From assembly GCA_023055505.1 (NCBI GenBank), contig JALIRH010000007.1:16288273-16352272 (forward strand): a stretch of DNA of 64,000 bases. Direction: 5' to 3'. The first letter of the stretch is position 1. Every line of letters begins with the position of its first letter. Source of the stretch: Callipepla californica brunnescens (Eukaryota > Chordata > Aves > Galliformes > Odontophoridae). Below, one piece after another: positions 20,061 to 37,203 of this stretch. A program made the translations under genes and the position numbers. The notes under the pieces are model-generated. The model saw only the letters and a list, made by a program, of their open reading frames with translations, ran no database searches and was not told the origin of the DNA.

Positions 20061-22166
20061 CTAAATGCCAATAAATAATTAATTAAAATTAAAATTAAGA
20101 ACAGTTAAAAACACACAGAATGCATATAATTTACAAATTTCACATTACTTAAGACAAATGTAAGCCATTAAAACTAGTTCAAAATTCTTTACATAAATTT
20201 TGGAATCCTGACTGCAGATTCTGACTACTGAAATATTTTGAAGTTTAGACAAACAGTTTGTACCTGCAGAACACTTCATTCTATATGGCATAAGGAAGCT
20301 GCAACCAGGAAACATATAGTTTGTTCAGCAAGTCATTCAAACTCAGTAAAAAATCTACTTTGAATGCAATACATTTATAGATATAAAATTATTATTGGAG
20401 AACAGAATATAAAAAATACTTTTGAACTATTAAAAAAAAAAGACATCTAAGTTTATGTATGTTATAATTTTTAATGTCAAAGTGCAGTAGAAAAAATCAC
20501 CAGGCACATTTTTTCAGGATTAAAGTTCATGTAAATTGTGTGCACAGGTTCTCCCGAAGTTATTATGCAACTTTTCTTTTTTTTTTTTTTTTTTAAGTTT
20601 TGCTGTTGCTGTTACTAGTTATTTTTTTCCCCAAAATAACATAATTTAGGTAAGTGTAGCTTCTGAAATACTGAATTTACAGTGCATCTGAATAAAGATA
20701 CAATGCATTTATTTAAAGTTTTGAAAGGAAGTAAACCTTGCTAAACCTTAATCACTACTACTACCAATACTGTTCACAGACAGATCTTCCTGTCTATTAT
20801 GGTACACAGTAACTTAATATAATACATATAAATGTTTAAATGTCCTGAGGAAAGAAAAATAAAAGTACATAATATATTATTATGTTAGAAAAATAGTAAT
20901 GAAAACAATTTCTTTCTCTGTTTAAATAAGGTTGAAATACCTGTGTTTAAGGTCGACTATGACAGAATGTATATTACAGACCAGGATCCAGGTAATGAAA
21001 AAATACAGTAGTTTGACATAAATGAGGAGTCTGACACAAATCTTGATGTATATGCTCATCGTAACATTGGAGAAAAGCAGTGTGAAAAAAATCTTACTTC
21101 ATATTGACACAAAAGTCACTGGATATTTGCTACAGTGCATCATGTCAAGCATAGAGAGATTAATATCTTTTCACAGTAATCACGGTAGGTCCACAACTTA
21201 CAAAAAAATAAACTTGGCAGAACTCTGAAATAAACCTATGAATATTCTTCGCAATAAAAAATGCTTTGAACTCCACTAATAATTAAACATCAATACCAAG
21301 ATCTCCAAATCTGAAATTGCCATTACAATGCTAACTCTGCATCATGTTGAAATGTGCCTTAGGCAGATAGTGATGTTCATATAATTTTTTACAGAAAACT
21401 GTCTAGTACAATAAGTGGTTACATTTTACAAATGACCAATTAAAGAATATGGTTTACATCTACAAGCATTTCATATTATTCAGTTCTTGTATGCAACTCA
21501 TTCCTTCTTTCATCTTTCAAAATTTAACAAATGCTTTGCTTTTATTGCTTCTTTTTTGGTATATCTTGTCACCCTGAGATCCACCTATTTTATCAATTAC
21601 CAATTACGAGTGGATGTTTCTGTACATTAACTGGAAGAGATTAAAAAGTTGATTATATTGTGAACCAAGACACAGCCTTTACATGGTTACATCTAGATGC
21701 AGTATATCAAAGCCAAGATTTCTATGAAATGCCATCCAGAAATGCAGTAAAACAAGGATTTACATTAAATATGGTGAAAATTGTTGGCCTCTGTTAATAT
21801 TCTATTAAAGAGATGCAGTTCTCAATTAAGCAACAGTATTTCTACCTGGAATATCATCTTCACATATTCTTTCACTTTGGAGTTACTTGTAAACACTAAA
21901 TCAAGAAGGGAATAACAAAAACAGGACTGAAAATCAATAAGCAAAACGGTCCAGTAAACACATTCGTTTCTGGTCATGTTCTATATCTTAATATCACTAT
22001 GCTTATCCTTGTAAGCATATTATATACAGTATAAAATATATGATATTAAGTTGCATGCTCACCAAAATGAATAAAATTACTAAAACAAATTACTTGAAAT
22101 TCAAGAAGAGATTTTATATTTAAGGAAACATAGTAAATATGGCTTTAATTTATTTTTCAATCTGTT

Positions 22167-22185
22167 AAAAAAAAAAAAAAAAAAA
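22167..22185. repeat. Poly-A run
   Basis: About 19 consecutive A. No element recognised beside it. Confidence 0.85.
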
Positions 22186-23325
22186 GATATTATTATTGTA
22201 ACAGAAGTTGATTAAAACCAAAAGTCCAGAGGTCAAGACCACCAAAGTCATCTTGAGGGACCTCTCAAGCACTAATTAATTTTAGATATACCAGAAGAGC
22301 ATAAAAATAGCAGGTCAGGCATAATCATAATTTTTCATTTGGACAATACGAAACCTATGTCAACAACAAACTCTCAGTACTGCAATTCTAAACAGAAAAT
22401 ATTTTCCATATGTATTGAACCTTAGTGCTACATGTTGACATGCAGTGTATAATAATTTCGTGTGCAGTAATAATTAATAGTAATAATTAAGTAATACTTA
22501 ATACTTTGATAGTTTACAAATGTGATATCAGGCACAAACTCAATTCCAATTTCTGAGCATACTGAGATATAAATCATACATATTTGGGTATTTTATATTT
22601 AAAGAAGTTACTTAATATAGCTCAGATCCAGCTCTCAGTTTAATAAAAATTTTTGCTAGTGACATGTTAAAGTATCGTCAGTAGACAGTTAGTACATCAG
22701 AAAAAAATAATAATGCTTAAAGAAGTGCCCGTGGACTTCATCCATACAACAGTCCTACCAATACTCATAGTATTTTGTGCTTTCAAGGCAATGAATTCGA
22801 AACAGAAAAGTTTGATAGTCAAACAGTATGTCTTATAATGTCTTAGTATGTCTAAAATACACATACTTTGAAAAAAAGTAAAGCATTTGAAAATTTCATA
22901 TCAATTTCCTTCTTCATACATATATAAATACTTATTTGCATCTCAAACTGAACTCCCTTCGAAGTCCAGCATGAAGCTTACAGAACATCTTCTAAGATTG
23001 GAAACTGACGTACTACCTAAAGAACCACGGACAAGGTAATAAATAAAAACTACCCAAAGATCTGGAGGGCAAACAAATGCTTGAAAAATGTCAGATTGAA
23101 AACTTCAACCACTGGCAGTAGAGTAAAAATTCTGAACTTAAGCAGGATTGTCTACAGTGTGCTCATAAAATACTGCAGCTTTGTGTCAAGGACCACTAGG
23201 GTAAAATGTTTTTCCTTCCAGACAGTTTCTGAGAGAGTCTCTCTTTTGGAACTTCAGGCTTAGGTGATATTAGATGTAGTGACATAAGATTGTCCTCATC
23301 TAGGAAGTACAGTTTATTTTAACTG

Positions 23326-23355
<30 letters not shown>
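23326..23355. repeat. Poly-A run of 30
   Basis: Thirty consecutive A, followed by A-rich sequence. It could be the tail of a retroposed element, but no element is recognisable before it. Confidence 0.9.
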
Positions 23356-23358
<3 letters not shown>

Positions 23359-23847
23359 CCAAACAAACAAATGAAAAAAAAATACACCAAAAAAAACAAC
23401 TTGAGAGTGGCCATCTCAGTGATCTGAAGTAGCTTTACATTTACAAATTTGATTTACTTTTCAAAATGACATAGCATCCACATTTTTTGAAGCTTCTGAG
23501 AACACCAGTGGTTTTTGCAAGGCAACATACAGAAAATTTTCATCTCACTTAAAATCACAAGTCAATTTGCCAATTTCAACTGAAGACCAACAGGGAAATA
23601 ACTACATGACTAAAAAACTTCACTGATTTTGAATTTGCACACAGTCTTCCTTCCGCAAAATATACTTTGTTATGATCTGAAACATTTAAGTACAGGAACA
23701 CTGAGACTTTTTCAAAGCTATTTGCACCGCTTTGCCTAAGGGATGTTCAATTAAAAAAATTCCAATTCAAAATTAAAATTTGTTGAAATTGGATGCCCAC
23801 CTGTCCTAGATAATTTCAGAAATCAGTTTTATAGTTAATAATAGAAA

Positions 23848-23960
23848 CACAGAATCAAAGAATCATAGAATCACTGGCTGGCCTGGGATGTAAGGGACCA
23901 TCCAGTTCCAACCTCCCTGTCTTGGATAGGGTTGTCACCCACAAAGACTTCAAGTATCTA
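23848..23960 (-). mobile_element. CR1 LINE, 3' fragment
   Basis: Starts with AGAATCAAAGAATCATAGAA (the octamer repeat end) followed by CCATCCAGTTCCAACCTCCC. Short, 5'-truncated copy in the host-gene orientation. Confidence 0.8.
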
Positions 23961-24249
23961 TTTAAACTCAATAACTTATTTTAGAAAAGAATGTTATTTC
24001 CCAGCAGTATCTTTGATCATTTATTTATACTAAGAACAGACTTATTAGTTAAATACTGACTAAAATATTGACTTAGCAGTTAAATACTGTCTGATGACTG
24101 AAATTATAAATCAACAAAAAGCCTTCCCTGAAATTCCACATTATCTTTCTTTAGCTTGAATCCTGCATATTTGTTGACAAACCACTGTTCTAACTTTCTG
24201 TTTTTGTCTTCATCACAGTATTATCTGAGAATTTTGTGCGCTTTAGTGC

Positions 24250-24392
24250 TGCTATTGTTTAAATATCCAATGATGCAGAAGTTTACCATCATTCTCACTT
24301 TAAACATTCTTGCTTTTTAGATAAGAAAATAGACACGGGGACTTAAGTGACTAGGGTCACTTAAAGTGTGACTAAGGTCACACAAATTGAAC
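24250..24392 (+). mobile_element. MIR-like ancient SINE remnant
   Basis: Segments such as CATCATTCTCACTTTAAAC, TTTTTAGATAAGAAAATAGA and CTAAGGTCACACAAATTGA resemble the MIR pattern (internal region, then an aGTTAAGTGACTTGCCCAAGGTCACA-like segment). The GTGACT...GGTCAC part seems partly duplicated. The call rests on remembered consensus, and the copy is strongly diverged. Confidence 0.5.
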
Positions 24393-26589
24393 AAACCTCT
24401 TCTAATTATTAGAATAGTTTTTTAATTGATGGACCATCCGTTCCATACATTACTTTTCTACTTTCAAATATATAGAATAAGAAAGGAGAACAATACTCAA
24501 CTAAGCAACAAGAAGAGTTGGGATGTCATTCAAATTCTTCTGCAGTTTATCTTTAAATCTGACATGTAAGCGGTATGAAAACAGCAGTGTAAATTTGCAA
24601 AGCTCATCCCCCTCTTTTTTGTTGAAGCTGTGAATGACTGGATCTTCAAAAAACAAATATCTATCTAAATCGTCTTCTATTTATGGTACAGATTTTCTTA
24701 TCACTGCTTCAACAATTATAGATGATTCTGTATATGCTGCTCTAGATTCAAAGTCACTTCCAATTTGTGACCTTTCTGCTGCATTGATTACAGCAAGTTA
24801 CCAACAACAATTTTAGAAACAATTGCAAAAAGTCCGATGAACTTCTTTGTTCAACTCCCGTCACCTCTAACTAGCTACTTGAAAATATAAAAAGAAAACC
24901 AAATCAATCAATAGCCTTTGCTTTTCAAACGAAATGGAAAGGAAATAGCAACAGGTGTTTCATCAGTAAAAATGTTAAGAAACAAATACAAACAAATGGT
25001 GAAGAATTCTTTTTTTTTTTTTTTTGGCAATAGATGAAGTTACAGTAACAGAATAAAGATAAAATAGATACGTATGATGGAGTTTTAATACATATACTGG
25101 AATCTAATCACAATTTAACTAAGTAATCACTTGCCTTATTTATTCTGTGACAAAAACCAGAAGTTAAACAAAAGCCTGTATACATTATAAAGGCAATGTA
25201 AATTTTCAAGGTAGCAAGTGAAGTGTCCTTCTTCTCAATCATCATCTCTCTCATAAGTGTGTCAAGTACTGTGCAGAAGTATAGGAATTACAGCTGCAGT
25301 GTCCTTTCATTCATTCTTTTCCCAACAACTTAAAATACATCACTGATCTCTTCATTTTTTTTTTCACACTGCAATTTTTCAGGTTCATCTCATGTAGAGT
25401 TTCCTAGAAAGAGTTCAGCAAGTTCCAATATATACAATCACAGATCTTCCCCATTTACAGCTAAATACCCTATTTTGGAAGAACCCACCTTTACCAGGAA
25501 GTCAGTTTCCAGCACTACCAGAAAAAAAAAAACCTTTTTTTGCATTTGCCTTCAGTGATTTTATTATCATATCTCCATTAAAAAAAATTATTCCCTACTA
25601 TTGCACAAAATTATAACAGATGCTTCCTCTCACAGTTAGTTCAATGTATTAAATCTGTATTATAAAATATAGATTAAGGTTATGTTAATACCTCAGTAAT
25701 ATGTCAAAGCCCTAAAAATAATACTCATGCTGCTCTGCTGTGATAGTATAGGTCTTTACTATTATTTTGCAAAATTCTGGATCTACAAGACAGAATACAT
25801 ACACGTAACTTTAGACAAATAGCTTACGCATTCAAGGTTGTATGATAGAGTAAATATTTAATATTCTTCTGAAAATTCCTGGACTTCAAAAAAGAAAATT
25901 TCTGACACAACTACAATTTGCTGGAGAAAAAGGAAAGGGTTTGGGGAGAGCAGTAATTCATTATAAGAAAGCCTTCTGGCTCAGTCACAGCTGCCACGGT
26001 ATCAGTAGCCTTTTTGGGATCTTGTATTTTTCCTTCCCTCATTAAGATTCAAATCAAATTGTTTATGCTGCCACTCACTGTTACTCTTCTTTCATGCTGA
26101 TTATTTTCATTGAATCTCATTTGAAATATACAGAAGTTTAGAGAAAAATGCAGGCACTGGCTGTTATTGAGGCAGAAAAAGCAAAACAGTTGTTTGTTCC
26201 TAAAACATAGCCATAAGGATTACATACTTCTCTCCATTTCCCAAATGTTATTATTAGTTGTGGCTAGTGCCATAATAATTGATGATCTGAGTGTAGAAAA
26301 ACAAGCTTTTGTTACACATAAAGGGGTGAAATAATTTCTCATTCCTTAAAAATCAATCACCTACAGAATTTAATATATACAAAATGAAATCATTATGTGA
26401 TTTCTATTCTTGTAACACTCATATTACTTTCTCACTGTAAGTTTCTAATAGAAGGTCCACTCCCTTTAAATGGCACATATGTGATGGTTATTGTGCGATG
26501 AATTCTCTTTGTTCCTTCTTACACATTCTGATTTCATCTATTAGGTCCTGCAATTACCCTTCCCATATGAAAAGCTAACAGAATCAAGA

Positions 26590-27280
26590 TGGAATTGTGA
26601 CAGTAAGAAAAGACCTCCACGATCATCCAGTCCAACAATCCACCTACCACTAGACCATGTCCCTTAAAACAACATTTATTGAACACATTCACCACCACCC
26701 TGAGCAGCCTGTTCTACCACCTAATCAGAAGAAATTTATCCTAACATCCAACCTGAATCTCCCCTGGTGCAAACAGAGGCCATTCCCTCTAGTCCTATCA
26801 CTAGTTACACAGGAGAAGGCAACGACCCCCACTTTGCCACAACCTCCTTTTGAGAGTGATAAAGTCTCCCTTGCACCTCCTCTTCACCAGAATAAATAAT
26901 CCCAGCTCCCTCAGGAACTCTCCAGACTTGTGCTCCAGTCCCCTTGCGAGCTTCATTGCCCTTCTCTGAACGTGCTCCAGAGCCTCAATGTATTTCTTCA
27001 AGTGATGGGCCAAAAATGAACACAGTACTCAAGGTGTGGCCTCACCAGGGCTGAAGACAGAGGACTGATCATTTCCTTGCTCCTGCTGGGAACGCTATTT
27101 CTAACACAAGCCAAGATGCCATTGGTCTTCTTGGCCACCTGTGCACACTGTCCGCTTACATTCAGATGAGCATCAACTAGTGTGCTTGAAAACAACTTCC
27201 TTTCCCCCAGTCCCTCAGTTTTAGTTTGTCTTTCATAATACTCCTGAATAACGATACTTCCCTGAACAACGAACATGATT
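26590..27280 (-). mobile_element. CR1 LINE, 3' portion with the reverse-transcriptase end
   Basis: On the minus strand this encodes broken pieces of the CR1 ORF2 C-terminus: [31 protein letters not shown], then [20 protein letters not shown] and LRELGLF. The 3' untranslated part follows at lower coordinates with the CR1 signature GATCATCCAGTCCAACA in plus-strand reading. Frame breaks show it is dead. It lies in the host-gene orientation within the 8.7-kb intron. Confidence 0.9.
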
Positions 27281-27769
27281 ATAGTCTTAACTCAGCTCTC
27301 TTCTTTCAGCAACAGGAGTACCTTTCCAGAAATGAGGTGGAAAGTGCATATATGAAAGAAGACAGGAGAAAATTATGTGCAAATCATCTCACCGTATAAT
27401 ATGTCATTCAGCATTTCTTTAGCATGCCTAAATGGGATACATTTGGTACTTTGAAAAATATTCTTATAAAATATTCTGAACATTCTTCTCCCTTCTTAAT
27501 TTATACTGTCAATATTTTAGCCACCAAATTAACACTTACCCACTCACACATTGTTAATCAAGTCTAAACACAGAAGAAAAAAAAAAAACAACAAATGTTA
27601 ACAACAGAGAGAGAGTAATTATCACCTCTCTCTTACTGTTTACATCATGTAAGTGATGACTAAACCAAGCCTCCCAGGAGCAGTGTCTTGAATGGGTGTG
27701 TGTGACAACATGTTATAAAAGACACAAGCAGAGTAAATACCAGTATCTCTACATCTAGATTATAACCAC

Positions 27770-28690
27770 AGAATCACAGAGGTTGGAAGGTCTGGAGACC
27801 ATCTAGTCCAACTGCTGCTAAAGAAGGTTCCCTGAAGTAGATTGCACAGGAAAGTATCCAGATGGCTTTTGACAATCTCCAGAGAAGGAGACTCCAAAAC
27901 CTCACTGAGCAGCCTGTTCCAATACTCTGACACCTCACAGTAAAGAAGTTCTTCCTCATGTTCAGATGGAATTTACTGTGTTCCAATTTGAGCAGATTGC
28001 TTCGTCCTTTCACTGAACATCACTGAAAAGAGTCACCTGTCCTTTATTTATTTATGAACACTAATAAGATTTCCTCTGTCTTCCCCCCTCCAGGTCAAAC
28101 AGCCCCAGGTCTCTCAGCCTTTTCTTAAAAGGGAGATGCTTCAGGCCCCTAAACATCTTTGTCACCCTTCTCTGGACTCTTTCTAGGAGTTCCCTGTCTT
28201 TCTTGAATCAAAAAGCCCAGAAGTGGACAACATATTCTGGAAGTGGGCTCAACAGGGCAGAGCAGAAAGGGGGAAATAAACTTCTTCGACCTTAGCCTGC
28301 TGGTCCTGCTCTTTTTAATGCACCAAAGAATCACACTGGCCTTCTTGGTCACTACAGCCCATTTCTGGCTTATGGCCAACCTTTTGTCCACCAAGACCCC
28401 AAGTCCTTCTCTGCAGAGTTCCTCTCCAGCAGGCCAGCCCCCAGCCTGTACTGGTGCATGTGGCTACTATTCCCCAGGTCATGAACTCTGCATTTGTCTT
28501 TGTTAAACCCCATAATATTCCTTTCTGCCCAACTCTGTAGGCTAGGGTCTGCCTTTGTACATTTGGTGCTTTTACACTCCTGGTACCACACACACCTCAT
28601 CTGCCACTCTCTGATGAGGTCTGAAGACTCCTGGCATCTCTCTCCTCACTCTGGAGTCTCCTCAATTTCAGGACCACATTGCAGACCATG
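27770..28690 (-). mobile_element. CR1 LINE, longer degenerate copy beside an exon
   Basis: The low-coordinate end carries the CR1 3' terminus (CACAGAATCACAGAGGTTGG, then GACCATCTAGTCCAACTGCT). Higher up, the minus strand encodes ORF2 pieces in shifting frames: GFNKDKCRVHDLG, MHQYRLGAGLLERNSAEKDL and MVDKRLAISQKWAVVTKKAS. The upper limit is uncertain (28600-28690). It is a dead, 5'-truncated copy in the host-gene orientation, close to the donor at 28764. Confidence 0.88.
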
Positions 28691-28764
28691 ATCCTCTGCA
28701 CTGCTACAGAACAAGCTTGCACTGGAGCTGATCACAAAATATAAAGGAAATCACTAACAGTTAC

Positions 28765-28911
28765 CTGAATAACGGATTTTGAATCCTTTCTTGCTGGTTG
28801 CATGATCAGTCGACCAGCGAAGGTACAGCTGATTCATTTTGCTTGTAAAGTTCAGTTGTCCAGTATGATTTCCACTTAAAGCAACCAGTAAGGGGCTTTG
28901 TCCAGAAGAAC
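28765..28911 (-). CDS. CSMD3: CSMD3 exon: second half of the last CUB domain
   Basis: This 147-nt exon, phase 1 at both ends, encodes SSGQSPLLVALSGNHTGQLN, then FTSKMNQLYLRWSTDHATSK and KGFKIRYS. It has the CUB C-terminal pattern (SG strand, N-Q-hydrophobic strand, W-S-T-D-H, GFKI end) and two N-glycosylation sequons (NHT, NFT). The donor is TTCAG before GTAACTG. The acceptor, CATCGGAAG before GTTCTTCTGG, is poor: purine-rich immediately before the AG. It is nevertheless the only site that keeps the conserved FDGSSG join. The length is a multiple of three, so skipping would keep the frame but break the CUB fold. CR1 sequence begins within roughly 160 nt of the donor. Confidence 0.9.
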
Positions 28912-33416
<4,505 letters not shown>

Positions 33417-33968
33417 TTAAAGTGTTTCTTTATATATAAGGTTGTATTATTCTTCAGAGATATATATGCTTCAAATTCAGTTTCCAAATGAAAACATGTG
33501 AAAACATATTATAGATTGAATGAACAATAAAGTTCCCGTCAGCACTAAAAGAAATAAGAAGCAGTTTCATAAACCTTGCTTTTATAAAAGAGAATGCCAA
33601 CTAGAGTGAATCATCCAAAATCCTGTCAGAAACCAAGGCGTTTACAGTCAAGAGATCTATTATACACTGGTGTGATTATTCACACATCAAAGCTCTAGGG
33701 CTTTAGGAATCAAGTCTATTACAAAACACGACAATATATTGGAACTTTTAGGCATATTAAATCATTTGGAAACACACGTTTTGTGCAGGCAAGGAGTTTA
33801 TATTGCAAGCGGTCCAAGTCAACAAAGTAAGACCTTTTCAGTTACTGTTTTGCCCGTTGGAGGTGTTTATGATCAGCATATGACAATACTAAGTAAGAGC
33901 ATATTACACTAAAATGTCGTAAATTTTGTATTCTAAATACTGATTTTGATTAAAATATTCTTTTTTGG

Positions 33969-33991
33969 CCTTTTTTTTTTTTTTTTTTTTT
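33969..33991. repeat. Poly-T run
   Basis: About 23 consecutive T. No element recognised beside it. Confidence 0.85.
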
Positions 33992-34576
33992 GTAATATTT
34001 TGCCCCTCATGCAGTACAACCTTCTTAATGTCTATCTGCATGAAAAAAAATGCAGCTGCAAAAGCAAAGAACATCTGGGAGAAAGACGTAGGATGTCTAA
34101 GAAAAAATATTTACTGGTCATTCAAGTCTGGGGCCTACAAATAAAAACTGAATGTTACACAGATATGGTCCAGATAAAATAACAGTCAAGAAATCTCAAA
34201 AGATGAAACGCATGACAGTAAGTACTTCCAGAACTCACAGCTCGTTTAATCTAGAAGTTTATTATTACTGCCATTTATCTGGGTTTTCTTTCAGTTTCCA
34301 AAGATGAGCACTGTATTTTCTCAATAACTGACTGCATTAATTAGTGTTTAATGCTGGAACATTTCAGTTAGAAAAATCTGAGATGAGTTTGCTGAACACG
34401 GTCATAAAGTGATTGTTCAGATATTCTTCACTGAATCAAGATCACAGCAACCATATGACATGAAAGGAATAAGGGAAGGAAATGCAGAGAAAAAAAGTAA
34501 GAGGTATTTTCACAGTTCCTGAGAAGTGCAAATTTCTAGCTTTCTGTCAGGGAAAAAAAATGAAAAAAAATAAAAG

Positions 34577-34640
34577 AGAGAGGGAGGGAGGGAGGGAGGG
34601 AGGGAGGGAGGGAGGGAGGGAGGGAGGGAGGGAGGGAGGA
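34577..34640. repeat. GGGA microsatellite
   Basis: An AGAGAG lead-in followed by about 14 GGGA units ending in GGGAGGAAAAG. Purine-only on this strand. Confidence 0.97.
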
Positions 34641-35627
34641 AAAGAAAAAAAGACTAGGAAATTACAGATAAAAACTAATTAAAAAAAAAACACAAAGCAT
34701 ATTTTCTGCCTTTGTCTTACACTTGCTTTGTTCTTAGATCACATCATAAAATTTTGTTCAACATGTCATTACATATAGACAACTTAAGACACAGTTCATT
34801 GCAGGGCTACTGTATGGCTTCTTTCCTCCACATATTATTTTATATCCACTCTACTAGTTGAGTCCAAAACCTTACTAATAGAACAATTTTCAAAAGGAAA
34901 AAATACTATTTATGTAAAAAAATATACCCCTCTAGTTCCAACCAGGGCAGAGTAATGCAAAAGACAAAAGGGAATTTGGAACATTCTTCTGTGATTCTAA
35001 ATAGCATCTTGGAAGGCCTCCCTCAGTGTATTACTAAGGCATATAAATTTGTAGCAATGGAAGAAAATTCAAGTTAAAAAAAAAAAAAAAAGAAACTCTT
35101 AAGTCTTTTAAAGTTGTAAACAACTTAGCGTATCAGTGAAGAGGCCAATTCTCCTACCACAGCAAGCTATGGAGTCAAGATTAACTTTCCTATGGCTAAG
35201 TTTGCCTAGACAAGTGGTCCCTTCCAACTTCAACTATTCTCAAGAAATATATGACAAGATGTTAGAAAAGGAATATTCTGGCAGTTATTCAAGGAGATGT
35301 GAAGATAGTGTATTGCTCCTTCGCAGCTTTGTGGGTTGAATGGACAGCTTGGAGATGTGACAAATTGGCAAAGGTCACTGTGGCAGTATTTGGCTCACCT
35401 TCTTCACAAGCATAGCCTACTCACCAGGTCACCCTACTTATAGCTTAATAGCTGATTATATCATTTGATCGTGCAAATGAAGCTAGGCTGTAACATTTAC
35501 AAGATTCACATGATTAAAGACATAAAATGGAGGCAGTGAGGTACCAGGACAGTGAGAATGTTTCACTGCACTGTGTAAAACAAAAGTAGCATCTAGTTTC
35601 CAATTGCATCACTAATCAATATTAATT

Positions 35628-35994
35628 CATAGATTCATAGATAAATTAGGTTGGAAAGGACCTACAAGATCATCTAGTCCAACCATCCTCACACCACCAT
35701 CCCTATCCACTAAGCTACTAAATCAAATCCCTTAGCACCTCGTCTAAACGCTTCTTGAACAGCTCCTGGGATGGTGCCTCGACCACCTCCCTGGGCAGGC
35801 CATTCCAGTGAAGAGAAACATTTTTTCCTCAAATCTAATCTAAATCTTTCCCAGTGCAACTTGTGGCCATTCCCTCATGTCATGTCATTAGTTATCTGGG
35901 AGAAGAGGCCGACCCCCTCCTCACCACAGCCCGCCTTCAGGAAGTGGTAGAGTGCGATAAGGTCTCCTCTGAGCCTCCTTTTCTCCAGACTAAA
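35628..35994 (-). mobile_element. CR1 LINE, 3' fragment (about 370 bp)
   Basis: Begins CATAGATTCATAGATAAATT and AGGTTGGAAAGGACCTACAA, then GATCATCTAGTCCAACCATC. It continues through the well-conserved 3' blocks up to GATAAGGTCTCCTCTGAGCC. It looks less diverged than the other long copies. Host-gene orientation. Confidence 0.92.
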
Positions 35995-37185
35995 ATTGAA
36001 TAAAATAACTCCACAATGCTCTGTTCTATATGTTATACACAGGTGAAAACAGAACTCTGCAATTCAGATCTTTTTGTTCTCTATTAGCTGTCACCTTTAG
36101 CAAGGCATTTCAAAACAGAATACTCCTAAATGCAAAATCACATTAATTACTTCAATGAAGGTGTAAATATTCCACTGTTAATATTATTTCTTTATTTATC
36201 AGTCAACTAACACATTAATAAAATCATCAGCATTATATCTGATATCTTTCAGACTCTCTGCCACCTAAGTTACAGAGTGATTCAACTCTTTACACATTTA
36301 GGAACTTAGTAATTGAGGAGAAGTTTATCAGTCAGGAAACTGAAGGCACAGAATTAAACACTGAAGACTCAGAAAATATTTAATTGTTATATACATTCAT
36401 CTCATGTATTTCTTAAGTAGCTGTTGCTAAATTTTGGCATGATAAAGGAAAAAAATATTTAAAAAAATAAAACAACTTTTCCATACATGCTGTAGCACAT
36501 AAACAAACTATTTAACATTCATTTTTAATCACACAATTGCAAATGTAAATACAGAACACTGTTCTTAGATAGTTTTCATGAATTTATACCTACAGTCAAT
36601 GCTTACAGAAAAGCAAAAACAAAGAACAGAGATTTTTCTATTATACAAAAGCATGTAATTGAGTGTGACTGAGCAGTGAGAAAATTCTTCTGGGTAGCAT
36701 TATAATATGAAACACAAGAAACTCATTACCTAACCTGATTTTTAAGGAAATGTTATTAGGTTGTTTTAAAAAAGACCTGACTAAGCTTCTTGACTTACCT
36801 GTAACACAACAAATTTATCCACCTTTGATTTCTCTTTTTCTTCATAAATATCCTTACCATACTGGAACAACAGTATGATACCTCACAAATTTAAGTATTT
36901 TGAGCAGTCAATTAAAAGATATCTACCTTACACTGAATGGCAAGTAGCTGTTCTACAAATAGTGAATATTTGTGTCCAGCAGAGGAGTATTTCTTGCTGT
37001 GCAGTGTACATCATGCGTTAATACACATCTTTAACTTTCCCTAACAGCAATTAGAAAAGTAAAGAATGTTATAGAAAGATAAGACAAAGAATAGACTCCA
37101 CAAATATAAATATGAATCATAAATGGACAACTAGTCACTGCAGGAATACAAACTTGAGAGTTAGCCAGTACTGATAGACAAATAA

Positions 37186-37203
37186 ATATATATATATATA
37201 TAT
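37186..37203. repeat. Short TA repeat
   Basis: About eight to nine TA units within AT-rich intron. Confidence 0.85.

Larger units (their letters stand above)
20061..28764 (-). other. Intron (8704 bp)
   Basis: Contains homopolymer A runs (22167-22185, 23326-23355), a CR1 3' fragment (23848-23960), a MIR-like segment (about 24250-24392) and two larger CR1 copies (26590-27280 and 27770-28690). The second CR1 ends close to the splice donor of the preceding exon. Confidence 0.8.

Noticed and set aside
26590..28690. Possible extra protein-coding gene on the minus strand
   Set aside because: The peptides match the C-terminal part of CR1 reverse transcriptase in shifted frames, so these are dead LINE copies.
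34577..34640. Regular array looked at as a possible CRISPR-like repeat
   Set aside because: 4-bp period with no spacers, in a vertebrate intron; a microsatellite.
34482..34682. Open frame with an REGG repeat
   Set aside because: It is the translated GGGA microsatellite, not a gene.
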